Assembly (NCBI GenBank): GCA_019188255.1
Contig: JAETXT010000014.1
Coordinates: forward strand, 1,054,001 to 1,118,000
Direction: 5' to 3'
Source: Verticillium longisporum
Taxonomy: Eukaryota > Ascomycota > Sordariomycetes > Glomerellales > Plectosphaerellaceae
DNA: 64,000 bases
The notes beneath the pieces were generated by a model. The model saw nothing but the letters and a program-made list of their open reading frames with translations, searched no databases and had not been told where the DNA came from. The position numbers and the translations under genes were made by a program. Positions 11,864 through 22,653 of the stretch are shown piece by piece (position 1 is the first letter of the stretch; each line of letters starts with the position of its first letter).

Positions 11864-14258
11864 ATGGAGGCGAGGAAGGTACGCAATACGAATTCTATCC
11901 TTCACACCAAGCTTGCCGTGATCTGACAGCGTCTTGCAGGTGATCCCTGAGGTGCAGTGCATCAACGGCGGACTCACGGCATCGGGCACACTCAGACCGA
12001 CTGACTTTCACCTTGTCTTCTGCGCTCCTGTCCCGGAACCCAAGGATACACCCGACTCTACGACCACTACTGGCGCCCCAAAGACTCGCGAATCATGGAT
12101 CAGCTTCACAATGATATCGCAGTTCACCCTACGTCCAACACCGCCAACCTCTGGCATCCCAAGTTCTATTCGCCTCAAAGGACGTGATTTCATTTACGTC
12201 GCCTTCAATTTCATGGACGACAAGATCGCGCGCGAAGTCTTCGATTTCGTCAAGGTCAGGACCTGCAAGTTGGGTACAGTTCAAAAGCTCTACGCGTTTA
12301 GCCACAAACCTTCCAAACATGAGCAGTCCGTCAATGGGTGGGAAATATACGACGCCAAAGCAGAGTTTCGGAGGCAGGGCATTAGTGAAAAGTCGACAGA
12401 CAAGGGTTGGCGCATTACTTGGATCAACAAAGACTATAGTTTTTGCGACACCTACCCCGCCATGCTGGTCGTTCCCTCTTCTATATCTGACAATGTCCTC
12501 AAATACGCAAAGGACTATCGCTCTAGGTGCCGCATCCCGGCGCTTTCCTATATTCACCCCGTCAACAACTGCACAATTACACGCAGTTCTCAACCACTGT
12601 CTGGTATCACTCGAAAGAACAACATCCAGGACGAAAAACTGGTTGCAGCCTGTTTCTCAGCTTCACCACCTTACAATGAAGGGGACCTCCCTCCCCCGCC
12701 AAGTCAAATAGATGCCATCGAGGCTCAGTTGACCGACTCGGAGCGTTTCGAAGACAGCTTCCTTGCCAACACACCGAATATGTACGATGAGAAGACAGGT
12801 CAGCGCCTCATATACGGCGCTCAACAAAGTAATCTCATTGTCGATGCACGGCCAACCGTCAACGCCATGGTCAATCAGGTCCAAGGCATGGGATCGGAGC
12901 CGATGGATCGCTACCCAGGATCACGGAAGGTTTTCCTTAGCATCGAAAACATCCACATCATGCGTAATTCTCTTAACAAGGTCGTCGAAGCTATCAAGGA
13001 TGCTGACATTTCACCGCTTCCTCCGAATCGTGAACTGCTGGCGAGTAGTGGCTGGCTTAAGCACACCAGGGCCGTTCTCCAGGGTGCGAGCCTCATCACG
13101 AGACAGATCGGAATCTTCCATTCCCACGTTCTAATCCACTGCTCCGACGGGTGGGATCGGACAAGCCAGCTCAGCGCACTTAGCCAGCTGATGCTTGACC
13201 CTTATTACCGTTCCATCGAGGGCTTTATCGTTCTCATCGAGAAGGACTGGCTCTCCTTCGGCCACATGTTCCGCTTGCGATCAGGACATCTCAATCACGA
13301 AAGCAATTTCCAAATTCAAAGAGACGCTATGGCAGGCGCTACGGTTCAGCCTGGCGAGAACGACGGCAGGGGTGATGCTTTCCAGAGCGCAATTGCTAGC
13401 GCGCGCCGCTTCTTCAACCAGAACAAGGATGATGCAGCCGAGCTCGACACGGCGCTTGAAGGTTCTACTGGCACTGTGGCAAATGGCGAGGCGACTGATC
13501 CTAAGATGATCAGTCCCGTTTTCCACCAGTTCCTTGACTGTGTCTACCAGCTGCTGCGCCAGAACCCCGACCGTTTCGAATTCAACGAGCGGTTCCTTCG
13601 TCGTTTGCTGTACCATCTCTACTCGTGCCAGTATGGCACTTTCCTCTACAACTCGGAGAAGCAGCGCCATGATGTTGACTTGTCACACAAGACTTCGTCG
13701 GTCTGGGGTTATTTCCTCTCGAGGAAAGCTGAGTTTACCAACAAAGCCTACAACCCCACTGTGGATGATCATACCAAGGGCCTTGAGCGTATCATTCTGC
13801 CTGTCCTGGACAACATCCGCTGGTGGCACCAGTCGTTCAACCGGACCGACGAGGAGATGAATGGCGACCTGAATGCTGCCGCTGCTGCTCAGCAGTCAAA
13901 GGCTTCGGCAATGGCCAACTTTCAGCCATCGGCTGAGATGTCTTACGCTCAGAGCCAACCAAGTACGCCTCCCAAAAGTGATAGTCCCAAACCTCCTGGG
14001 CTCCCCACCAGCCAGTCGGTCCTCAGCGCGGTTGAGACCGCTCATACGACTCTGACGCCAGAGCCCCGTGCTCTGCACAGAAGTGCCTCTGCTGAGGGCG
14101 CCAACGGTAACGCGTTCTCGGCCATTCGCAATGGCATCGCTGGCAACATTGGCAGGGGCATGAATGCCCTAAGCAACTTGGGCAACCGCGGCACATCACC
14201 AGGCCCATCGACGGCGACGGCAACGCGCACCGAGCAGGAACTGCATAGCCTGACGTAG
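11864..14258 (+). CDS. YMR1: Myotubularin-family phosphatidylinositol 3-phosphate phosphatase
   Basis: Two exons, 11864-11878 (MEARK) and 11940-14258, give 777 residues. An N-terminal PH-GRAM-like region (about 1-130) precedes the phosphatase domain. The active-site loop HCSDGWDRTSQ (CX5R, Cys406 and Arg412) is intact, with the Asp, Gly, Trp and Asp of active myotubularins, so this is predicted to be a live enzyme rather than a dead homologue. The segment DWLSFGHMFRLRSGH follows as expected, and NIRWWHQSFNR closes the domain. Fungal single-copy members (yeast Ymr1) dephosphorylate PI3P on endosomes and vacuole. The C-terminal ~130 residues are Ser/Pro/Ala-rich and disordered. The frame stops at TAG 14256-14258, yet the same frame then stays open for 129 more codons with similar composition (see the separate entry). 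The gene converges on FRS1. Confidence 0.93.
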
Positions 14259-14648
14259 GGCGTCATGTTCGAGCGAATGCACGAAGCGCCCTACGAGCTC
14301 CTCAATCACCCGCGCGACCTTTTGGACGACAAGTGCTCGTGCAGCGAGGCCACCACAGCCTCCTCCCACATATGGGAGTACGCACACGGCACGTCAGGGT
14401 GGGGAACGCAAGGCGAGATCGACTTTAACATTACCAGTCTACCCAACTCGCCTAACAACTCGCGGCCCCCATCGTCCTCGGATGTAGATGATGGCGCCGG
14501 CTATTTCAACAGTGGTGATGGGGTTTCCTCCCTTCAAGTATCCAGATCGCAGATGTATCATTCAGGCATCAGCACTTTGTCCGGTAATTTTCTCGTGTCT
14601 TCCGGGGAGGATTTGCCATCTCGCGACAACGGGGCGTCTGTTGATTGA
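14259..14648 (+). other. In-frame open extension after the myotubularin stop codon
   Basis: Directly after the TAG at 14256-14258, the same frame runs 129 codons to TGA at 14646-14648. Its first 90 codons keep strong C/G preference at third positions, and the product (FERMHEAPYELL, SSHIWEYAHGTSGWGTQGEID, SLPNSPNNSRPPSSS) looks like an ordinary disordered fungal C-terminus. I found no GT-AG pair that would remove the TAG. It may be a readthrough extension, a recent nonsense change or a base error. Confidence 0.55.
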
Positions 14649-15239
14649 GATTGTCTGACAGTATCAACCTCTGTGATGCGAAGCTGGCTGGTTTGCAGGC
14701 AAGCATCACAACACGTCACCACAAGCCAGGCCTCGTCAGAAGTACTACCACGTAGGGGCATGGTTGTTTTGTCCTACTTTTGCTTTTTGCTTCGTCTACA
14801 ATTTTTGGGGTCATGCAGGGGCTGGTGGCCTAGCTCTGCGTGCCACGCAGGCCCGGATGGTTCGGTCGTTTGTTACTAAAGACTTCGGTAGAAGCACATG
14901 GAGAATGGCGTTCAGGACTTATATTGGTATTGCTGCCACTGTCGAGGATTTGGCGTGGAAGGGGGGGGTCGGGAATGATAGTTACTACGGACTGGGTTGG
15001 ATTCAACTTCCATAGGTGGGCGTCACCGATGCGCTTCATCGACTCCACGCACCACAATGACCATAATGATAAGACATTCGTTCATTCGATCATGGGCCTC
15101 AACAGTGTGATGATATGCTTCCTGGCCAGCTCTCCGCATTTTGAGAGGTTTTGACTTGTTTGTTCATTCATCTACCTGGCGTTCTATTTTGTGCATCCCG
15201 CGTCATCATGTCCACGTCCCACATCCCATCGTCTCATCT
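14649..15239. other. Convergent intergenic region
   Basis: This is the shared 3' flank of the phosphatase gene (+) and FRS1 (-). No gene is supported. The sequence is less GC-rich than the flanking exons. Confidence 0.5.
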
Positions 15240-17284
15240 CTACAGGAAGACCTCGAGGTTGATCTCAAGAGTGCTCACGGGGTATCTGGCAGGGGTCAGC
15301 ATAATGTTCTACGCAACCATGCAAGAATAGGAGAGGGGAAATCAGGGGAAAAGGCAAACTCACTTCAGGTCAAACTTGTCCAGCACGGTCGGGTGCAGGA
15401 TGCCAAACTCGCCAATGCGGTGCTCCTTGCCGCCGACACGGAGGTAGACGCCGGCGGCGTGGCCGGCGAAGAAGGTGGGCTCGTCGACCTCCTCGATCCA
15501 GTAGCCGTCCTGCGGGGTGGGATCGACACCCTTCTTGGCAGCGAGGCCCTCCTCGCGGGCGACAAAGGCGGTGCGCAGCATGAGGAGGACGCGGTCGAGG
15601 AGGCCGTGGACCACTTCGAAGCCAGATGTCTTGCCGTACCAGGCGGCAGCAAAGTGGCGCTCGTTGCGGGCCCTGCGCTCCTGCGTCTCGTCCTTGAAGA
15701 CGACGTCGGCAACCTCGAAGATCTTGAGGGGCACGCTGTGGCCCTTGTTCTCGCGAATCGTCTTGAGGAGGCCGGGGAGGAGGGTGGTGCGGACGACCTG
15801 GTACTCAGCAGTCTTGGGGTTGGCGAGGCGGACGGCTGTTGTGCCGTCGTCCTTGCGGTTGAGCCAGGCAAAGTTCTCGTCGTGGGCGCAGAGGATGAGG
15901 GGCATGACCTCGCTCCAGCCGGACATGGCGGCCTCGGTACGGATGATGTCGCTGAGCTTGTTGATGGGGAGGGGCGCGCCAATGGTGGCGCTCTTGTTGG
16001 GGGTGGATCCGGGCAGGTTGTTGTAGCAGTGGCAGAGGGCGGGGTCCGCCATGACGTCGCACTGGAGCAGCACGTCGGCGCGGGTAACGGGGATGGAGAC
16101 CTCGAGAATGTTGCTGTCTTTGGACGAAGGTTTGGCGATGTAGGCCATCTTGGAGAGCAGCTGGCACAGCTTCTCGGGGGCCTCGTTGAGACCGGTGCAG
16201 GCGTTGAGGTAGTCAATCTCAACGTCCATCGTCCTCAGGGCGAGAGAAGGCGTCGTCCTCGTCTGCTGGTTGTGGTCTGAGACAATCTTGACGGGCTCGA
16301 CGGTGAAGGGCTCGGCGCAGTTTCCGGAGAACATGGTCACCATCATGTCGCAGACGACCTGCAGCTTGGTGGCATCGGTGGCGGTGATCTCGATGAAGAC
16401 GTTCTTGGTGTTGACGGTGATCTTGGAGTGATCGCCGTTGATGATGGGCGGCAACGAGCAGACGGTGCGGTTCTTGTCGAAGATGACAGGGTATACGGGC
16501 GCATCGCGAATGATGTGAAGGTATTTGCCGAGGTGCTTGTCCGCGTCGTAGTACTTCATCAGCTCTTCGGCGTCCATCTCCTTGGTCTGGTTCAGGGGCT
16601 TGAACTTGATGTCCTTGGGAGGCAGCGCCTCGTACGTGAAGGGACCTTCTATCGTGTCGAGATCGTGGGTGCCGATGGAGACCAGCGTCCTTTGCCTCGC
16701 GAGGTTCATGTGCAGCTTATCTTGCAGGGAGATGAAGGAGTTGTAGCTCTCCTGGGTGAACTTGATGTTCCTCAGGATGGCGCCGGCGACGAGAGGGCGG
16801 ACCTTGGCGGTGTCTGGGTGGACATTGATGACGGAGAGTTCGGGGTTCTTGGGTTCCACGAGCTTGTAGTTTGGGGAGGGCGTCTTCTCCCGGAAGATGT
16901 TCAGCATGAGCGCGATACCTTCAAAACACAGCATGTCGTAGCGGTTGGCGGGGATCTCGATCTTCAACTCGGGGGGTGCCTGGACGCCATCGACGATAGG
17001 TCGGTCGTCATTTTCGGTATCCTCGTCAAGCTCAATGCCGAACTCGAAGCAGAGGTCCTCGAACTCCTCTGTGGTGAAGCTAGGCAAGGTCCCAAGAGTC
17101 AGCTTTCGGCATGGGTTTGGAAGGAGAAGCTTCGGCGATGTTGCGATACGGGGTCACGGATGGTGGGGTCGAGATGATCAAGACACAGGGTCTTGGTCAG
17201 TCGCGGAGAGGAGGGGTGAGGCGCAACTCACTTCTGTCCCAAGGCCTTGTACAGGTCGTACTTGTTGACGGTGATGGTCGGCAT
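15240..17284 (-). CDS. FRS1: Cytosolic phenylalanyl-tRNA synthetase beta subunit
   Basis: Three exons on the minus strand: 17232-17284, 15364-17079, 15240-15285, giving 604 residues. Exon 1 encodes MPTITVNKYDLYKALGQ, the conserved N-terminus of eukaryotic PheRS beta. The last exon encodes the typical tail YPVSTLEINLEVFL after a 78-nt intron; without it the frame would stop just after DKFDLK. The central exon contains the B3/B4 region (HPDTAKVRPLVAGAILRN), the B5 helix-turn-helix region and the catalytic-like core that ends EHRIGEFGILHPTVLDKF. With the alpha subunit it forms the (alpha-beta)2 enzyme that charges tRNA-Phe. Length matches the family (yeast about 595). The gene is transcribed divergently from TPD3 across a 1.1-kb spacer. 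Confidence 0.97.
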
Positions 17285-18374
17285 GGTGGCGTTTGCGTGT
17301 TGGATAGGCCGTGGTCAATTGCATGTGTAGGTCTATGCCAGGCCGCCGGGGATCGTGTATGCACCGGCTTGGGAGTGTCCTTGAGTCACAGGAAATTTTG
17401 GGGGGTCGTGGTGAAGCCGCCGTCCGAAACCCGGGGGCGGTAAAAGTTTGACGCTGCTCTAAGAGGAGGGGTTGGAGGGGCAGAGAGGGCTCATGAATGG
17501 TCTGGTGGGTGCCTGAGGAGGGGTCAGGAACAGCACCATTCAACCCGCCTTGCGCACCTTTAATTAGGCATGATTAGGTAGTACCAGACATTTCTAAAAG
17601 CGGCAACGACTGCACAGCTTCGTGGCTCGTGCACCAGGTGTGGCTCCAGCAGGGCACACACCAGCCACTTGCCGTCTGCCGTCCTCCAGCACCAGCGGGG
17701 TAGGCGCGCTGTAATTTCAGGGGGCCCAACGCCCAAGAGATGAGGAGACGAGGTGGAGGCGCAGAGAGGAGGAGAGGGAGCAGGCGCTACCTACGTACTG
17801 GCAGGGAGATACGTACCGCGTAGGTACCACGACCTTGGCCCGTCATTGAGCAACAAAGCTTCGCCTGAGGTGGCTCGAGTGGGTGGGACCCGGGTGCGAA
17901 CCTGAACCTCGTCGTCAGAAACAACGGATTGCCATTGCCATCCCTCTCCTCTGCTCTGCCTTCTGCCCCATCTTTGACCATCACCATCACCCACACCCTC
18001 GTGCGCCCGCTCTCCAGCTGACCTTGCCCACTCCATACCCATCTTCCATTCTGGCACAGGTCGGCCTTTTGCTCGCAACCTCCGTCAACAATTCTCCTGC
18101 ATCCGATCGGGCTCGTTCACCGATCCCACAACCAGCCAACAACCGCAGCCCGCCGTTGTTTCCCTCGCCGCCTGCCCAAACCGCCGCCCGCACCAAACCC
18201 ACCACCACCACCACCACCACACACCACCACACTATCCAACCAACTACCCGCCCCCCATTGCATCACACGCACGCGATCCCTCCTGATCGCCCAGCCGACG
18301 ACCAACGACCTGTGCATCTACAACACTATCCCCTCCATTCACACATAGACGCGCATTCCTCCACATCGCTCGCC
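17285..18374. other. Divergent promoter region between FRS1 and TPD3
   Basis: This 1.1-kb spacer serves two divergent housekeeping genes. It has TACGTA/TAGGTACC palindromes near 17789-17827. A C-rich and CT-rich stretch (17930-18370) with an (ACC)n run near 18199-18229 probably forms the TPD3 promoter and 5' leader. Confidence 0.55.
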
Positions 18375-20658
18375 ATGGCAGACGCGCCGAATGCCACCGA
18401 CGAGCTCTACCCCATCGCCGTCCTCATTGACGAGCTCAAGGTAGGCACCAGAGCCCAACTCGCCCGCGCGGGTAGCACCCCTGGCACGATCATTTGTTGA
18501 CTTTGGCTTCCAGCACGACGATGTTCTTCTCCGTCTCAATGCCATTCACCGTCTCTCCACTATTGCCCTCGCTCTCGGCGCCGAGCGCACTCGCGATGAG
18601 CTGATTCCTTTTCTCGATGGTTAGTTGTTCAGCGAGCCCCCAAACCTGATGGTGCCCCTCCTCCTTTCTCTAACAACAGTCTAGAGTCTGTCGAGGACGA
18701 GGACGAGGTTCTCGTTGCTCTCAGCGAGGAGCTCGGCAGCTTCATCGAGTATGTCGGAGGTCCTGACTTTGGCCACGTCCTCCTGTCCCCTCTCGAGAAC
18801 CTTGCCGCGATAGAGGAGCCCGTCGTGCGTGACAAGGTAGGCAGATTTCCCTCGTCCGTCTGGCGAACCATGCTTGACTAATAATGACCAGGCTGTCGAG
18901 TCCCTCAACAAGATCTGCAACGAACTCTCCCCAAGCAAGTCGAAGAGTACTTCATCCCCTCACATTCCGCCTCTCCAAGGCCGATTGGTTCACCTCCAAG
19001 GTGTCCGGCTGCGGCCTCTACACGGCCCCTTACAGTAAGGTGTCTGCCGGCACCCAGGAAGATTTGCGAAAGGCGTTCGGTCAGCTTGTTCATGACGAGA
19101 CACCCATGGTCCGTCGTCAGGCCGCCACCAACATGGCCAAGTTTGTCAAGGAGATGCCCGCCGACGTTGTCATCGAGGAGATGATGCCTCTTTTCCAGCA
19201 CCTCGCCCAGGACGACCAGGATAGTGTCCGGCTGTTGACTATCGAGATTTTGGCTTCCATCGCTGAGGTCGTTCCCAAGGAGCAGCAATCCAGCCACGGC
19301 GTTCTCCTCGCTCTTCTGCGCAGCTTGATTGAGGACAAGAGCTGGAGGGTGCGCTACATGATTGCCGACCGCTTTGAACAGGTGAGTGTCAAAATTTTGC
19401 AGGGCAACAAGAGGCGTTTGTTTTAACGTTTGGAACAGATTGCAAAGGCTGTCGACGATGAGGTTCTTTCCAGAGACCTCGTCCCTGCCTTCGTCAAGAT
19501 GCTCAAGGACACCGAGGCCGAAGTCAGGACCGCCATCGCTAGCCAAATACCCGGCTTCTGCGCTCTCATTGATCGCAATGTCCTACTCAATGACATCATG
19601 GGCAGCATCGAAGATCTCGTTTCCGACACCTCCCAGCACGTCCGGGCTGCGCTTGGTACGCAGATTAGCGGCCTCGCTCCTATTCTCGGCAAGCAGGAGT
19701 ACGTTGTTCCCCGAGCTTCATCCCTTGCCCTCTGCTAACAGGCGCAGGACTATTGACCACTTGCTCCCCATGTTCCTCCAGATGCTCAAGGATGAGTTCC
19801 CTGAGGTCCGCCTGCACATCATTTCCAAGCTCGAGCTTGTCAACCAGGGTATGTACATTCTGCGGATAACGAAGACGGACAAAGAGGCTAACTGCGTAAA
19901 GTCATCGGCATTGAGCTGCTCTCGCAGTCGCTGCTCCCGGCTATCATCCAGCTGGCCGAAGACAAGCAATGGCGCGTTCGTCTGGCCATCATCGAATACA
20001 TTCCGCTCCTGGCCAGCCAGCTCGGTGTAAAGTTCTTCGACGAGAAGTTGGCTAACCTTTGCATGGGCTGGCTGGGCGATACGGTCTTCTCTATCCGAGA
20101 GGCCGCTACGCACAACCTGAAGAAGTTGACCGAGGTCTTTGGTGTTGAGTGGGCCAACGAGGCTATCATTCCGAAGGTCATGGCCATGGGCAACCACCCC
20201 AACTATCTCTACAGGATGACCACCTGCTTCGCCATCACTGTGAGTTGACTTTTGCTACACGAGACTTTGTGCGTGTCGTTGTTGCTAATGGTGTGTAGAC
20301 GCTCGCCTCGGTTGTCAGCATGGACGTCATTGCGAAGAGCATCCTGCCCCAGCTCCTCGACAAGCTTGCCGAAGACGACATTCCCAACATTCGCTTCAAC
20401 GTAGCCCAGACGTACGGAGTCCTCATTGACGTGCTGCGTCGCTTGCCTGAGGAGGGCACCATTTATGCGCTGGAGAAGGAGGGCGCCAGCTTCACGCCGT
20501 CGCCGCGCGGCATGGAGCTCATTCAGTCAAGGATTCTGCCCAAGCTGGAGAAGCTGCAGAAGGACGACGATGTGGATGTTCGCTTTTTCGCCACGACAGC
20601 TGCCAACAGCGTGACGGGTGCGGCGGCGAGCGGCGAGCCGATGAACACATCACCATAG
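18375..20658 (+). CDS. TPD3: PP2A scaffold (A, PR65) subunit, HEAT-repeat protein; two apparent 1-base losses
   Basis: Eight exons: 18375-18440, 18514-18619, 18685-18836, 18892-19381, 19439-19698, 19748-19848, 19902-20239, 20299-20658. The product would be 624 residues of tandem HEAT repeats, matching PR65 along its length: DDTPMVRR-type repeat ([17 protein letters not shown]), [66 protein letters not shown]. It is the scaffold that joins PP2A catalytic and regulatory subunits. Exon 4 is 490 nt where 492 is needed. The frame shifts once at the C run near 18930 (between LSP and KQVEEYF) and again at the C run near 18957 (between FIP and LTFRL). Conserved residues continue on both sides of each shift, so each is best explained by one missing C, probably sequence error. 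Confidence 0.95.
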
Positions 20659-21111
20659 ATGAGATGAGAGACGTAATGAAGCAATTCCCACTTTCGACTC
20701 GACATACCTTTTTTCCGTTCGTCGCCGGCGAGGCAGAGATACCTCGCCGGCTCATGAGGCAATGGCAATAACAACGGTCTAACAGCACTAGACAGGGCGA
20801 TCGGGTGGAAAAACACGAAGCCAGAACAGGGGAGCAGAAAAAGCATGGAGAGGGGAGGTTGAGTGCTAGACAAGATGTGATACAGGCGGCGGCAGGTGCC
20901 AGTTCGAAGAGAGAGTCCTGGTATCAAGCGATGACTGTTTGGTATCGTTTGCGTTTCTGCGGAAGACACGGTGTATCATTCGAAGTAGCTGAGCAGTCTT
21001 CACACAACGAATGGAAAGCGATGGTAACATGAAAGGGTGTATGGACATGATGCTTTTGCTAAGTTGATGGACCTCTCTCCCGCTCCCTGCCTGATCTTCT
21101 CATTTTCCTTC
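20659..21111. other. Convergent intergenic region
   Basis: Shared 3' flank of TPD3 (+) and EFM4 (-). No gene, repeat or RNA signal seen. Confidence 0.5.
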
Positions 21112-22035
21112 TCAGGCCCTCTGCCTCTGAAAGGCGACCGTGCTGATAGCCTGCCCCTTGGCGCCGCCAAACTGGAAGCTCGGATATGCGACCCGTCCGA
21201 CCATGACGAGCTTGCCCCCGGCGCCGCCGTCGCCAGCCCCTTCGAACCACGCCCTCAGCTCGTCCTCGGTCCAGTTGCAGCTCGTCACGAGAAACAGGCC
21301 GCCCTCCTTGACGAGCGCGAGCACCCGCGCGCGGTAGCCCTCGCTGACGCGCCTCCCCGTCGCAGCATCCTGCTCGCCAGAGAGGCACACGGCGTCAAAG
21401 GTGCCCTTGTCCAGCACGACGGACCACCCCTCGCGCTGCCGGCCGTCGAGCACGGCGCCAAAGTCCCCCCGCAGCACGTCCCACTCTGTAAACTCAATCT
21501 GCGCCTCGCCCTCGCCCTCGGCGTCCTTGTCCTCGCCCTCGCCCCCGGTCACATGCTTGTCCTCGTCCTCCTGCGCCGCCCGCCTCGACGCGGCAATCTG
21601 CCGCGCCAGCGCGACGCTGCGCTCGCTGTAGTCGACGCCCAGCATGCGGCCGGCCCAGCCGTCGTCGCAGCGCGAACAGCAGGCTGCCGTTGCCGCAGCC
21701 GAGGTCGAGGAACGGGGCGTCGGCCTGGCGCAGGTCGTGGTCAAAGGGGGCCGATTCGGGGAGGGCCTCGAGGTAGGCGAGCACGCGAGCCTCGGCGTCG
21801 GCGTCGTCGAACCAGACGGTGCCCTCGTCGGACGGGTCGGCCGCGTGGTTTGTGAGCTCGCGCGTGTACAGGGCGTCCCAGCTGTAAGGAGCAGCGCTCT
21901 CGCGTCAGTCGCCGGAAGGGCCACGGTGTTGCGGGGGGGGAGGGAACAGAGACATGGACAAGGGAGGAGCAGCGAGCCGTACTAGTCTTTTGTGCCGAGC
22001 TTCGAGGGCTCTAGGTGGGCTGGGTTTTGGGGCAT
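21112..22035 (-). CDS. EFM4: EFM4/METTL10-type eEF1A lysine methyltransferase; apparent 2-base loss
   Basis: Two exons on the minus strand, 21983-22035 and 21112-21881. The start MPQNPAHLEPSKLGTKD joins YWDALYTRELTNH, the characteristic SKLGTKxYWDxxY opening of EFM4/METTL10. Next come DEGTVWFDD and the seven-beta-strand methyltransferase motif I FLDLGCGNGSLLFAL, post-I GVDYSERSV, and the motif IV region VLDKGTFDAVCLS. Members use S-adenosylmethionine to methylate a lysine of translation elongation factor 1A. The frame changes near 21664-21672, between LLFALR and DDGWAGRMLGVDYS; two bases appear to be missing, which with the exon lengths would give 275 codons. An acidic insert (about 30 residues, EDEDKHVTGGEGEDKDAEGE) lies between motifs. 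Because conserved sequence continues in the second frame, a base error is more likely than gene loss, but a pseudogene cannot be excluded. Confidence 0.88.
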
Positions 22036-22653
22036 GGCGTCGCGGGTATTGGAGCGAAGATAGGACATGTGATTTGGGAGTATTGGTTGGTTTGTTCGCG
22101 CTCTCTTGACGTTCCTTCTTGGTGCTTCTGCCAGACGTCTCGATCGCAGTCGATCAAAATGCTGGGTTCCTGGTGTTGACAGTCGTGGTGGGGTGCTTGG
22201 CAATTTAGTCTCAAAACGGCAGGCGGTGACATCTCAGCCTCCGCCAAGCCGACCATGAGGAGGGGCAGGTGAGGGGTCACCAAAGCTCGAGGCGCGATTC
22301 AGTGCCACCAATTATGCAGGTTGGTCTCGTCCCTGGACCTCAAGGCGGGCAGGCAATCGTCAAACTATGAACGCGAGCTACAGCACTGCATACAGCGTAA
22401 CGAGCGTCTTGCTTGGTATCATGCTACGTACGTACGAGCTCGTCAAGCCGAGCGAAGCAGGCTTGCCTAGTGCAAAGCCCTTCTCTCTGAAAAATACCTA
22501 TTCCCCCCGCCAAGCGGCACAGACAAGGGGACTGTCTGCCACAAAATGCATCGTCATGTCTTTCGTAAGCCTCGTCATCCACCCGTGTTCCTCGCCTACC
22601 AAGTGACACACGAACCATGTGTCTCTCTTGAAACTTTCGCGTTCGAGCATCCT
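22036..22653. other. Intergenic region upstream of EFM4 and downstream of the 22654-25738 gene
   Basis: This is the EFM4 promoter side and the 3' flank of the next minus-strand gene. No gene is supported. Confidence 0.5.

Noticed and set aside
15141..16280. 379-codon plus-strand frame opposite FRS1
   Set aside because: Shadow of the FRS1 coding strand.
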